A stretch of 64,000 nucleotides of DNA from JAUVUV01 sp964548275 (GTDB lineage Bacteria > Gemmatimonadota > Glassbacteria > GWA2-58-10): contig CAZJQI010000013.1 in assembly GCA_964548275.1 (NCBI GenBank), forward strand, positions 14,853-78,852, written 5' to 3'. Of this stretch, positions 53,781-62,218 are shown piece after piece. Within the stretch, counting starts at the first letter, position 1; each line of letters begins with the position of its first letter. The notes under the pieces are model-generated. The model had not been told where the DNA came from. It was given only the letters and a program-made list of their open reading frames with translations, and ran no database searches. The translations under genes and the position numbers were made by a program.

Positions 53781-55277
53781 GTGGCTTACAGATTGGGAAT
53801 CAGAGATATTGTCCATCTGAGTTTCATCTTGTTCATGCTCGTGATGGCGGGATTGCTTGCAGAGAGATACTACATTCAGGGTAAACGCGAGGTTCTGGAA
53901 GTTTCGCCCGAAAGTCTCGGCGAGGTGGAAAGCGAGACTGGCTGGTATGGTATCTACATGAGGGAAGAGAAAATCGGCTACTCGAGGACCACGGTGGCAA
54001 GGCAGGATACCCAGTTCATCTGTACCGACCATACCTATCTGGCGTTCAAGATGATCGGTCAAAACAAGTCGGTAAATACTTATACACGCGCCGTCACTGA
54101 CAGCAAGCTTCGCCTGGTCTCTTTTATTTTCACCATAACAGGCGAGGACACCGATTTCGGCATTCGCGGCCGGGTGGACAGAGATGTAATGAACCTGAAT
54201 ATAACGGTTGCCGGAGAATCCAGAGGTGAAAGAATCCCGCTGGATAAGCCGCCGCAGTTGCCGAGCACTGTTCAACTCTTGCTTGCCAGCCGGGAACTTA
54301 AAGAAGGGGACAGCTTCAGCACCACTGTTTTCGACCCCTCTGCGATGAAAAACATCCAGCTCGAAATCGAGGTCCTCGGCCGGGAGACCATTCTTTATAA
54401 TGGAGCGGAGACGCCGGTCTGGCACCTTCGCCAGAAAATGGGGGGCATGCAAGTAGACTCTTATATCGATGACCAGCACCGCCTGCTCGAGGAACGGAGC
54501 GAGATGGGCTACAGGCTGGTGCTTGAGGATGAACTTAAAGCACGCACAGGCAACTGGCCGGAGGAGGGCACAGACATCCAGAGACTTGTCGCAGTGGTGC
54601 CTGACCGACCCCTGCCAGAGGCGCGTAACATTGCCTCGATCAAGCTCGAGCTGACCGGCGTAGGCCAGGACACTTTCAGCCTTCGGGGAGGTTGCCAGAG
54701 CTACGAAGAGCGGATTATCGAAGTAGTTCCCCGCCTGCCGCTGCCAGAGCAGTTAACGGATACCTTGCCATCTGTAATCAGGGATGTCTACACTTCGCCC
54801 GGTTCTTTCGTGCAGAGCGAGCATCCGCGGCTGCTTGCCCTGGCAGCCGAGGTAATAGACCTGGGAGCCGGCGATATGGAGAAAATCCGCTCTATCATGC
54901 GCTGGATGAACGAGAATATCGAAAAGAAGTCCACTTTCAGCATCCCCAACACTCTCGAGGTTCTGGAACGAAAAAGCGGGGACTGCAACGAGTTCGCTGT
55001 GCTGTTCTGTTCGCTGGCCCGCGCAGCCGGGATTCCGACCAGGATCGCCATGGGGCTGGTTTACGTGGAGGACGCATTTTATTACCACGCCTGGGACGAA
55101 TGCTGGCTGGGTGATTGGGTGTCTGTGGATCCGATATTCGGCCAGTTCCCGGCAGATGCAACCCATCTCAGATTTCTGGCAGGCGACATGGACCGTCAGG
55201 TCGAAATTCTTCCCCTGGTGGGCAAGGTAGGGATCAAGGTGCTGGCTTACAGTACAGGCCCGGGAGAGGTGAGATGA
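53781..55277 (+). CDS. Membrane-anchored transglutaminase-like protein
   Basis: This 498-aa protein starts at GTG 53781 behind GGAGG. One transmembrane helix (about 7-27) anchors a large outside region. The transglutaminase core lies at about 380-470: Cys in LERKSGDCNEFAVLF, His in FYYHAWDECW and Asp in SVDPIFGQFPAD. This gives a complete papain-like Cys-His-Asp triad, so peptidase or cross-linking activity is possible. The stop overlaps the start of the ABC ATPase (ATGA), so the two are translationally coupled. Confidence 0.87.
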   Translation: MAYRLGIRDIVHLSFILFMLVMAGLLAERYYIQGKREVLEVSPESLGEVESETGWYGIYMREEKIGYSRTTVARQDTQFICTDHTYLAFKMIGQNKSVNTYTRAVTDSKLRLVSFIFTITGEDTDFGIRGRVDRDVMNLNITVAGESRGERIPLDKPPQLPSTVQLLLASRELKEGDSFSTTVFDPSAMKNIQLEIEVLGRETILYNGAETPVWHLRQKMGGMQVDSYIDDQHRLLEERSEMGYRLVLEDELKARTGNWPEEGTDIQRLVAVVPDRPLPEARNIASIKLELTGVGQDTFSLRGGCQSYEERIIEVVPRLPLPEQLTDTLPSVIRDVYTSPGSFVQSEHPRLLALAAEVIDLGAGDMEKIRSIMRWMNENIEKKSTFSIPNTLEVLERKSGDCNEFAVLFCSLARAAGIPTRIAMGLVYVEDAFYYHAWDECWLGDWVSVDPIFGQFPADATHLRFLAGDMDRQVEILPLVGKVGIKVLAYSTGPGEVR

Positions 55278-56041
55278 TACTCCTGGAGGGAGTAACCAAG
55301 AAATTCGGCTCTTTCACAGCAGTCGAGGATTTGAACCTGAAAGTCGAAGCCGGGGAGCTTTTCGGTTTCCTGGGTCCGAACGGGGCCGGTAAGACCACGA
55401 CAATCAAGATGATCACCGGGCTCCTTCAGCCCACTTCAGGGCGCCTCAAAGTCGCCGGCTTTGACCTGAATGAGCACCCCGAGGAGGCCAAGCGGAGGCT
55501 GGGCTTTATCCCGGACCGTCCTTTCCTTTACGAAAAGCTCACTGCAGATGAATTCCTCGCCTTTATCGGCGGGTTATGGAGACTTCCGGATAAAACAGTT
55601 GCCATGCGTTCGGACAGGCTGCTCGAGCTTTTCGAGCTTGTTGACTGGCGGGATGAACTTATCGAGAGTTATTCCCACGGGATGCGGCAAAAACTGGTCT
55701 TCGCCGCTGCCCTGATTCACGAACCGGAGGTAATCGTGGTGGATGAGCCGATGGTGGGACTCGATCCGAAAAGCATCCGGCTGGTGAAAGACATTTTCAA
55801 GAGGTTCTGCGCCCGGGGCAAGACTGTTTTCATGTCCACGCACACTCTGGCGATTGCTGAGGAAACCTGCAGCCGCGTGGCGATTATCCAGGAGGGCCGG
55901 ATCAGGGCGCAAGGAACCCTGGATGATCTGCGGCGCCTGAGCAAAACGACCCACACCCACCTTGAGCCGATCTTTTTCAAGCTCACTGAAGGGGAGAAGA
56001 TAAAGGAAATCGACCTCTGGGGAGACGGCGGAGAGCAGTGA
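55274..56041 (+). CDS. ABC transporter ATP-binding protein (ABC-2/CcmA-like)
   Basis: This 255-aa ATPase has Walker A GPNGAGKT (near 39), Q-loop region GFIPDRPFLY, signature YSHGMRQKL and Walker B VIVVDEPMVGLDP, then the H-loop STHTLAIAEE. The family energises ABC-2-type exporters of drugs, lipids or envelope material. GAGAGGTGAG precedes the ATG, which overlaps the transglutaminase stop. No permease gene follows, since the next gene is convergent trpA. The membrane partner must lie elsewhere, or the anchored transglutaminase-like protein is part of the system. Confidence 0.92.
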   Translation: MILLEGVTKKFGSFTAVEDLNLKVEAGELFGFLGPNGAGKTTTIKMITGLLQPTSGRLKVAGFDLNEHPEEAKRRLGFIPDRPFLYEKLTADEFLAFIGGLWRLPDKTVAMRSDRLLELFELVDWRDELIESYSHGMRQKLVFAAALIHEPEVIVVDEPMVGLDPKSIRLVKDIFKRFCARGKTVFMSTHTLAIAEETCSRVAIIQEGRIRAQGTLDDLRRLSKTTHTHLEPIFFKLTEGEKIKEIDLWGDGGEQ

Positions 56042-56089
56042 ATAATTCGGCGGGATAAAGCCAATCAACAGGAATCTCAAAAGAGAAAT

Positions 56090-56884
56090 TCAGCGCAAGC
56101 TGTGCACAAAGGAGGATACTTTCTCCAGGCTTTCTTGTTCGCTTTGGCCTGAGTTGTAGATATCGATCACCTTGCTGCCCACCACGGAGATCTCGGCCAG
56201 TTCTCTTACTGTCTGCACGTGCTCCCGGCTGCTGATCCCGAATCCGAGAGCAAGGGGAACTTTCACGTATTTTCTCACACTGGCCATAAAATCTTTCAGC
56301 CCTGCAATCCGGGATTCCCGCGCACCGGTGGTTCCTACCCTTGCCGTGCAATAGACAACCCCGCTGGCGTAGTGGCCGATCACTTTCATCCGTTCCTGGG
56401 TGCTGGACGGGCTCAGGATGTAAATCGGGTGGAGGTTGTGCGCCAGGCATAGATCGTGGTAAGGCTCGTTTTTCTCATCCGGCGGGATGTCCGGCACGAT
56501 CAGGCCGGTAAGGCCCGCGGCTGAAGAATCCCGGCAGAAATTCTCGAGGCCGTAGTTGAAAGGGATGTTAATGTAGGTCATGAAAAGAAGGGGAATATCC
56601 GCCAGGCGTGAGGCCATTTTTTCGGCAAAGCGGAAACAGTCGGCCACCTTGATTCCATTGCGCAGGGCGTCGAGATTCGCCTTGAGAATAGTCGGGCCGT
56701 CGGCCAGCGGGTCGGTGAACGGTATCTGCAGCTCGATCAGGTCGGCCCCTGCCTCGGCCAGGGAGAGGATGATTTTCTCTGAGGCGGGAAGGTTGGGATA
56801 GCCGATCACAATATGCGCCATCACCCCGTGCCGGTTATTCTGTTTCAGTTGGGAAAGCTTTCGATCTATTTTATTGGTCACCAT
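56090..56884 (-). CDS. trpA: Tryptophan synthase alpha subunit
   Basis: This 264-aa TIM barrel cleaves indole-3-glycerol phosphate and passes indole to TrpB. The catalytic Glu is in LIELQIPFTDPLADGP and the Asp in LIVPDIPPDE. YCTARVGTTGAR and ALGFGISSREHV are family motifs. The start lies inside the trpB end (14-nt overlap). Either ATG 56884 or the next codon, GTG, which is better spaced from AAGG, may be used. No other trp genes are within the window. Confidence 0.96.
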   Translation of the reverse strand: MVTNKIDRKLSQLKQNNRHGVMAHIVIGYPNLPASEKIILSLAEAGADLIELQIPFTDPLADGPTILKANLDALRNGIKVADCFRFAEKMASRLADIPLLFMTYINIPFNYGLENFCRDSSAAGLTGLIVPDIPPDEKNEPYHDLCLAHNLHPIYILSPSSTQERMKVIGHYASGVVYCTARVGTTGARESRIAGLKDFMASVRKYVKVPLALGFGISSREHVQTVRELAEISVVGSKVIDIYNSGQSEQESLEKVSSFVHSLR

Positions 56885-58124
56885 AGCCTTCCTTCACCTT
56901 GGCTTTCAGAAACTCCAGCCAGGCCTTGTCTTTCAGCGCCTCGGCAACGATAAAAATATCCTTGTCCCCCCGGCCTGAGAGGTTGATCACGATTATCTGG
57001 TCGCTGCGCATTCCGGGGGAGCGTTTAACAGCCTCGGCCACGGCGTGCGCGCTTTCCAGAGCCGGGATGAGCCCCTCTGTTTTCAGTAGAAGTTCGAGAG
57101 CTTCCAGGGTTTCCTGGTCGGTGGCGTGGGTATATTCAATCCTGCCGAGATCGTGGAGCCAGGCGTGCTCCGGCCCGATACCCGCGTAATCCAACCCAGC
57201 AGCCACGCTGTGGGTGGTCAGGGTCTGGCCGTCGTCATCCTGCAGGAAATACGACTTATAGCCCTCCACAATGCCTTTCTTCCCGCCCTGGAAACGGGCC
57301 GAGTGTTTGCCGCTTTCGATGCCCAGTCCTGCTGCTTCCACTCCCACCATCTCGATCCCCTCATCCCCGAGGAACGGATAGAACATACCCAGAGCATTGC
57401 TGCCTCCTCCCACGCAGGCGATCAGGCAATCCGGCAGCCTGCCTTCCTCCTCCATGATCTGATCCCTGATCTCGCGGCCGATCACGCTCTGGAAATCCCG
57501 GACGATTGTGGGGTAGGGGTGGGCGCTTACCACAGAGCCCACGAGAAGGTGGGTGGTTTCTAGATTTTCGATCCAGTTCTTGATACTCTCATTCACCGCG
57601 TCTTTCAAAGTGCGGGTGCCGTAAAGCACCGGGGTAACCTTAGCGCCCAGCTGCTCCATCCAGAAAACATTAGGCCGCTGCCGTTCCATGTCCAGATCGC
57701 CCATGAATATTTCGCACTCGAAGCCGAAGCGGGCGGCCACTGTGGCTGTAGCCAGGCCGTGCTGCCCGGCTCCGGTCTCCGCGATCAGGCGTTCCTTGCC
57801 CATTCTGCGAGCCAGCAGCGCCTGGCCGATCGCGTTGTTTATCTTGTGCGAACCGGTCTGGCCCAGGCCCTCCTGCTTGAGGTAAATCCTCGCCCCGTCC
57901 AGCTTGCGGGTCAGGTTCTCGGCGAAATACAACGGCGTAGGCCGGCCGGAATAGGTGGCGAGCAGCTTCTCGAATTCAGCAACAAATGAGCTGTCCTGTT
58001 GTGCCTCACGATAGGCTTTTTCCAGCGCCTCGAGCGCAGGGATCAGCATCTCAGGCGCGTAACGGCCGCCGTAGGGCCCGAAATGCCCGGCAGACTCGAA
58101 ACTGTCCACAATGTATCTTTTCAT
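56871..58124 (-). CDS. trpB: Tryptophan synthase beta subunit
   Basis: This 417-aa PLP enzyme condenses indole with serine. The start GHFGPYGGRYAPEMLIPAL is typical of TrpB1. The PLP lysine is in GSHKINNAIGQALLA, followed by AETGAGQHGLATATVAA and the phosphate-binding CVGGGSNALGMFYPF. The C-terminal INLSGRGDKDIF is intact. It overlaps trpA, its partner in the alpha2-beta2 complex. An upstream GGAG is rather far (about 12 nt) from the ATG. Confidence 0.97.
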   Translation of the reverse strand: MKRYIVDSFESAGHFGPYGGRYAPEMLIPALEALEKAYREAQQDSSFVAEFEKLLATYSGRPTPLYFAENLTRKLDGARIYLKQEGLGQTGSHKINNAIGQALLARRMGKERLIAETGAGQHGLATATVAARFGFECEIFMGDLDMERQRPNVFWMEQLGAKVTPVLYGTRTLKDAVNESIKNWIENLETTHLLVGSVVSAHPYPTIVRDFQSVIGREIRDQIMEEEGRLPDCLIACVGGGSNALGMFYPFLGDEGIEMVGVEAAGLGIESGKHSARFQGGKKGIVEGYKSYFLQDDDGQTLTTHSVAAGLDYAGIGPEHAWLHDLGRIEYTHATDQETLEALELLLKTEGLIPALESAHAVAEAVKRSPGMRSDQIIVINLSGRGDKDIFIVAEALKDKAWLEFLKAKVKEGYGDQ

Positions 58125-58339
58125 TTATTCTGGTACTCCGGGTAAAAATTAAACTGAAATATAGAAAATACGAGGCACCAAGTCAAAACAAACCTGGATG
58201 ATGTTGTTCCGGTTATAAACTATTTCTCTCAACCATCTGGCCAAAAGGCCGATTAAAGAAATAAAGTCTTTAACAGAGGAGATTGTGTATCTGTTCACAG
58301 CCCGCAATGGATTCCGGGCAATGAGGCATGGAGGCCGCT

Positions 58340-58636
58340 ATGCTGCTATCTGCGTTGAACTATCTATCCGACCCGCTTTTTTTCGCCGGGTTCAGTATCG
58401 TGGTGGGGGTAGCCTATGTATTTATCTGGGTGATATCTCTGAAAGAGCTGGGTAAGGGTGACCGAACTACTGGCCAGCATACTGGCATAAGAGGTGAACC
58501 TGCCGCAGAAAGATGGTTTAACCACTGGAGACGTGCTAATGGACGCAGGACAGTACGGGTGAAAGTGGCCAATACCGCGAAATCTGCCAACAGCAGAAGG
58601 GCCCGGGTTGCCAGGGCTAACACCAGGGCCGCCTGA
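58340..58636 (+). CDS. Small single-helix membrane protein with very basic tail
   Basis: This 98-aa predicted protein has one hydrophobic helix (about 12-34, FFAGFSIVVGVAYVFIWVI) and a C-terminal tail rich in Arg, Lys and Ala (RRANGRRTVRVKVANTAK). The ATG at 58340 is 5 nt after GGAGG. It is followed by a very strong terminator, which supports a real transcription unit. The family is unrecognised. Such tails can bind nucleic acid or membranes, but that is conjecture. Confidence 0.55.
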   Translation: MLLSALNYLSDPLFFAGFSIVVGVAYVFIWVISLKELGKGDRTTGQHTGIRGEPAAERWFNHWRRANGRRTVRVKVANTAKSANSRRARVARANTRAA

Positions 58637-58667
58637 TAGATAGACGGGATAAAGGCTTGAGTTAGTC

Positions 58668-58710
58668 AAAAAACCCGTTTTGCTCCATGATTGAGCAAAG
58701 CGGGTTTTTT
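58668..58710 (+). terminator. Strong Rho-independent terminator
   Basis: AAAACCCGTTTTGCTC pairs with GAGCAAAGCGGGTTTT over 12 bp plus A/T extensions, with one wobble. The loop is CATGATT and a T run follows. Confidence 0.9.
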
Positions 58711-58715
58711 AGTTC

Positions 58716-58745
58716 TTGACACCCTTCTTTTGGAGCGACTATTAT
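58716..58745 (+). promoter_or_regulatory. Promoter of the zinc-ribbon gene
   Basis: TTGACA (58716-58721), an 18-nt spacer and TATTAT (58740-58745). It begins 5 bp after the preceding terminator. The predicted start near 58752 gives an 80-nt leader. Confidence 0.65.
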
Positions 58746-58832
58746 CCATTGAAATAGTAAAATCTAGGATTATTGGGTTAGATAGATATTTTTTCTGTAT
58801 AAAATTGTCATGATTCATAAAAAGAGGTATCA

Positions 58833-59549
58833 ATGTCTAACGAAGAAACAAAAAAATGTCCATTTTGTGCTGAGACAATTAAAAAAGAAGCTATAGTATG
58901 TAGATATTGTGGAATAGAATTGACGACTGGTAAACCAGTTTCAAATAAATCTACAACAAAGGAACCAGAACTTACTGAGGTTAAAGCGCGAAGTGGGGTA
59001 GCCAATGGAGTTAAGTTGGGTTGCGGTATGTTTATTATATTACCGATTTTAATAATAGTTTTTTGTCTTTTTATTTTTCTATTTTTGATCTGTCCCTCTG
59101 TATCTAACTTGACTGAGACACCTTACCCGTCTTCTTCTCCCAGTCAATCGCAAACAAAAAATGCTTTATCACCAAAGAAGTCCTCGGCTAGGTACGAGTC
59201 TATTGACATTCCAAAGATCGCTGGAAAAAGCCAATCAGTCGTAGAAAAACTGCTTGGCAAGCCAACATACTGTGAAAAGTCGAAATATGGTGTAAAGTGC
59301 TACTACTCCAAAGGAGATACAGAGATCATATTTATTAAAGGAAAAGCTGACTGGATTACAGTCAATGAAATGGGAGATGTAAAATATAACAAAAAAAGTC
59401 TTGCTCTTCTAGGTCTGCCTGTAAAGAATCCATCATTTAGCAATAAACATGTAATGCGTTGGAATAACTTGCAGGGGCTGCATGAAGTGTATCTTTTTCC
59501 AGCGGGCAATAAGATTTTTTACGCCTATATTAAAGTTAAAACGAAATAG
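58833..59549 (+). CDS. Zinc-ribbon membrane protein, AT-rich, unknown function
   Basis: This 238-aa protein starts with a double-CxxC zinc ribbon (KCPFCAETIKKEAIVCRYCG, residues 8-27). One transmembrane helix follows (about 66-87) and then a Ser/Pro-rich linker. The outside domain of about 115 residues (IPKIAGKSQSVVEKLLGKPTY) resembles small SmpA/BamE-like folds only vaguely. AGAGG precedes the ATG. The gene is markedly AT-rich compared with both sides and carries its own promoter between a terminator and a large hairpin, which suggests acquisition as a single-gene cassette. Function is unknown. Confidence 0.7.
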   Translation: MSNEETKKCPFCAETIKKEAIVCRYCGIELTTGKPVSNKSTTKEPELTEVKARSGVANGVKLGCGMFIILPILIIVFCLFIFLFLICPSVSNLTETPYPSSSPSQSQTKNALSPKKSSARYESIDIPKIAGKSQSVVEKLLGKPTYCEKSKYGVKCYYSKGDTEIIFIKGKADWITVNEMGDVKYNKKSLALLGLPVKNPSFSNKHVMRWNNLQGLHEVYLFPAGNKIFYAYIKVKTK

Positions 59550-59682
59550 AAAGTTAGAACTACCATCTTAGTAGATAGGGTTCTTTCGCGCAGGCGAGCA
59601 ACACTGGAGCGTGTTTTTCCCTGGGCAGACAACGCAGGTTATTAAAAGTCGCCAACTCTGGCGAGTTGCGGCACCGAAACGC

Positions 59683-59725
59683 TTTTTGCCTACTTTTGTG
59701 CATGAACAAAAGTAGGAATCAAAAA
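59683..59725. repeat. Large intergenic hairpin (REP-like palindrome)
   Basis: CCTACTTTTGT (59689-59699) pairs perfectly with ACAAAAGTAGG (59706-59716) around GCATGA. TTTTTG (59683-59688) pairs with CAAAAA (59720-59725) after a 3-nt bulge. A smaller hairpin, CAACTC-TGGC-GAGTTG, lies at about 59653-59668. The rest of 59550-59821 shows no gene. Confidence 0.75.
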
Positions 59726-59821
59726 CAGGCTGAGGATGACTAACAGAAAAGACATTAGACCGCTTTCTTTGTTTTTTTACCGGAAACTACTGACTATAAA
59801 TCATTCAGGCAGGGGGAAATA

Positions 59822-60223
59822 TTGTATCAGATCAGCGTACAGACCAGATCGCGCACCGAGCTTGTGGACATCACCTCCCAGGTCGCCGGTGTGGTGCGCA
59901 AGGCGGATATCGGCGACGCGCTCTGCAGTGTTTTTGTTCCGCATACCACCGCCGGGGTGACAATCAACGAGAACGCCGACCCGTCCGTTGTTCACGACAT
60001 ACTGAAAGTGGTGGACTCGGTTATTCCCTTCCACGATCCAGGCTACAGGCACTCCGAGGGCAACAGTGCGGCCCATATCAAGAGCAGCATCCTCGGCTGC
60101 AGCCTGAATGTGGTTGTGGAGGGCGGAAGCCTGAAACTGGGCACGTGGCAGGGAATCTATTTTGCGGAGTTCGACGGACCGAGGAGCCGGAAAGTGTGGG
60201 TTAGTTTTTCAACACTTGCCTAA
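59822..60223 (+). CDS. yjbQ: YjbQ/UPF0047 family protein (secondary thiamine-phosphate synthase type)
   Basis: This 133-aa beta-rich protein has the family signature: VFVPHTTAGVTINENADPSV, FHDPGYRHSEGNSAAHIKSSILG, and the end FAEFDGPRSRKVWVSF. Members can complement thiamine-phosphate synthase loss weakly, but the natural role is unsettled. The start is TTG 59822, which begins the usual family N-terminus and sits 5 nt after GGGGG. The last 56 bp before the final codons are repeated 83 bp downstream with three differences, all silent. Thus two alternative C-termini (STLA, STLI) are present. Confidence 0.88.
   Translation: MYQISVQTRSRTELVDITSQVAGVVRKADIGDALCSVFVPHTTAGVTINENADPSVVHDILKVVDSVIPFHDPGYRHSEGNSAAHIKSSILGCSLNVVVEGGSLKLGTWQGIYFAEFDGPRSRKVWVSFSTLA
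60161..60216. repeat. Repeat copy 1: 3' end of yjbQ
   Basis: The 56 bp match 60244-60299 at 53 positions. This copy is the real end of yjbQ (FAEFDGPRSRKVWVSFSTLA, then TAA). Confidence 0.92.
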
Positions 60224-60243
60224 AGCCTAGTGACGGTAAAAAA

Positions 60244-60305
60244 TTTGCGGAGTTCGACGGGCCGAGGAGCCGAAAAGTGTGGGTGAGTTTTTCAACACTG
60301 ATCTG
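60244..60305 (+). pseudogene. Repeat copy 2: detached second yjbQ 3' end
   Basis: It encodes FAEFDGPRSRKVWVSFSTLI and a TGA stop at 60303-60305, with no start or upstream coding sequence. All three base differences from copy 1 are third-codon, synonymous changes, so this copy diverged while it was still part of a functional gene. It follows the yjbQ stop by 20 bp. Confidence 0.82.
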
Positions 60306-60353
60306 AGCTTTGTGCCTGTGAAAAATAAGGAGGGTTCAGGAAAAGCAATTTTT

Positions 60354-61337
60354 TCAGGAGGTTTCTTCAATAGCCAACCCCGGCTGAGGATCGAGAAACA
60401 TTATCCTGGGGTTGCCTTCCTTGCGGAAAGCCTCGATCAGCTTCTCGGGATTGTGATGAAGAGCAATGATGGTGCCGCCCCCGCCCGCGCCGGCAAGTTT
60501 GGCTCCCAGAGCGCCGCTTTTACGGGCAAGCTCGATATAACGGTCGTTGACCTCGCCTGAAGCTCCCAATTCCTGCTGTATCTCGTGGTTGCGGTTCATC
60601 AGAACGCCGAGGCCTTCCCAGTTCTTGCGAATCAGCGCTTTCTTGCCCTGTCTCGCCAGCTCCCCGATTTCCCGGTAACCCTCCACCACCACCGGATCGC
60701 CGTCCAGCCATCGCTCGCGCACCGGCCGGAGCACTGAGCCTGAAATCCTCTGCACGCCGGTGTGCACTACCACAAAGGGGAGTTCATCGACAAAATCGGC
60801 CAGAGTCTCCACAGTGGCGTAAGCCTCCTCGGACAAGTCGCGATAGACCTCCTTGGTGCGGAAATCAATGTAGTTCAGGCCGCCGAAAACGGTCATATAC
60901 TGGTCCTGGTAGCCGCACTGAATGTCCATGTAGTTGAGCTCAATATAACGGATGGTCTCTGCACACTCGTAGCGGCTCATCTTTTTACCCAGAAATTTGC
61001 ATACCGAGCTGAATACAGCAGCCAGCATCGCTGTGGATCCGGCAAGTCCGCTTCGTAAAGGAATCTCGCTCGTGCCCTCGAGACGGAAACGCTTATCGGC
61101 GATTCTCAGGTAGCGGATCACGCTCCTGGCGATATCGAACACCCCACCGTCGAGACGAAGGGCTTTCTCGTCGCGAATTGCCGTTTCCTCTTCGCCAAAA
61201 GCCAGTTCCAGGCGTTTTGCGCTCCTGAGACGAACATTGGCCCGGCAGCCGAGAGTACAGGAAATCAGGCTGCCGCCATAGCCATCCGTGGGGTTGCCGA
61301 TAACTCCCGCTCTGGCTGGAGCTGAAGCCTGGATCAT
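60354..61337 (-). CDS. GHMP-family sugar kinase (glucuronokinase/heptose-kinase-like)
   Basis: This 327-aa kinase has the three GHMP motifs: APARAGVIGNPTDGYGGSLIS at the start, PLRSGLAGSTAMLAAVFSS near 100 (ATP loop) and KLAGAGGGGTIIALH near the end. The first motif, GNPTDGYGG, resembles glucuronokinases, while other features fit heptose or galactose kinases. Its 4-nt overlap with galU suggests that it makes a sugar 1-phosphate which a nucleotidyltransferase then activates. The exact sugar is unknown. It is the last gene of the leftward operon. Confidence 0.83.
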   Translation of the reverse strand: MIQASAPARAGVIGNPTDGYGGSLISCTLGCRANVRLRSAKRLELAFGEEETAIRDEKALRLDGGVFDIARSVIRYLRIADKRFRLEGTSEIPLRSGLAGSTAMLAAVFSSVCKFLGKKMSRYECAETIRYIELNYMDIQCGYQDQYMTVFGGLNYIDFRTKEVYRDLSEEAYATVETLADFVDELPFVVVHTGVQRISGSVLRPVRERWLDGDPVVVEGYREIGELARQGKKALIRKNWEGLGVLMNRNHEIQQELGASGEVNDRYIELARKSGALGAKLAGAGGGGTIIALHHNPEKLIEAFRKEGNPRIMFLDPQPGLAIEETS

Positions 61338-62218
61338 AGTTTCCTCGACAGGTAGTGCCTCAATGTATGACCGTATTTTTCATCCTGAAGGGCGAAATCG
61401 ACAAATGCCCTGAAATAGCTTTCATAGTTGCCGATATCGTAGCGGTGCTCGTTTTTTTGGAGAAGCACCGCGAATACCGGCGCGCCTTTTTTGATCAGCA
61501 GGCTGATCGAGTCTGTCAACTGAAGTTCGCCGCCCTTGTCTGGAATGGTCAGGTCGATGGCTTCGAAAATCGCCGGGCTGAACACGTAGCGTGCGGCAAT
61601 CGCCAGCTCGCTCGGAGCATCCTCGATATTGGGCTTTTCCACCAGCCCTTCCAGAGTGAAGACTCCTTTTTCCAGCTCCTTGCCCACCTGTACCACACCA
61701 TAGCGGAAGACCTCCTCGCGGGGAATCCTCTCGATAGCCAGGGTGCAGGCGGCGTTGTTTTTCAGGTGGAAGTCCATCATCCGTTTCAGCAGGTTATGGC
61801 TCGGGCGGCTGCCGCCGATTATCGAATCACCGAGAGCGCAAACAAAAGACTCCTCTTCCATCAGATCGCGGGCCAGGCTCACCGCATCTGCCAGACCTTT
61901 CTGCTCGCTCTGACGAACGTAGTAGAAACTGACATTCAACTCCTGGTATTTCATCTCCTGGATAATGCTCGACTTGCCGCTTTGATGGAGTTCCTTGAGC
62001 AGGTTCACATCCTTGTCGAAATGGTCCTCGATCGAGCGCTTTTTCCTTCCCGTGACAAAAAGGACCTGTTTCAGGCCCGCACCCTCGAGTTCCTCGACAA
62101 CATACTGCACGACCGGTTTCCTGCCTACCGGCAGCATTTCCTTGGGCTGGCTTTTGGTAGCCGGAAGAAGACGTGTGCCGTGTCCGGCAACCGGGATAAC
62201 CGCCTTTTTGATTTTCAT
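61334..62218 (-). CDS. galU: UTP-glucose-1-phosphate uridylyltransferase
   Basis: This 294-aa nucleotidyltransferase makes UDP-glucose (or a related UDP-sugar). KKAVIPVAGHGTRLLPATKSQPKEMLPV is the family opening, and it includes the nucleotide loop. KPVVQYVVEEL, CALGDSIIGG and VEKPNIEDAPSELAIAARYVF follow. The ATG at 62218 has CGGAGG upstream. A longer frame to 62377 lacks family similarity. UDP-glucose is also the donor for OtsA and TreT elsewhere in the window, though no linkage is implied. Confidence 0.93.
   Translation of the reverse strand: MKIKKAVIPVAGHGTRLLPATKSQPKEMLPVGRKPVVQYVVEELEGAGLKQVLFVTGRKKRSIEDHFDKDVNLLKELHQSGKSSIIQEMKYQELNVSFYYVRQSEQKGLADAVSLARDLMEEESFVCALGDSIIGGSRPSHNLLKRMMDFHLKNNAACTLAIERIPREEVFRYGVVQVGKELEKGVFTLEGLVEKPNIEDAPSELAIAARYVFSPAIFEAIDLTIPDKGGELQLTDSISLLIKKGAPVFAVLLQKNEHRYDIGNYESYFRAFVDFALQDEKYGHTLRHYLSRKL

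Noticed and set aside
55115..55273. Longer N-terminus for the ABC ATPase
   Set aside because: It would lie inside the transglutaminase gene. The ATPase fold begins at the ATG at 55274 behind GAGAGGTGAG.
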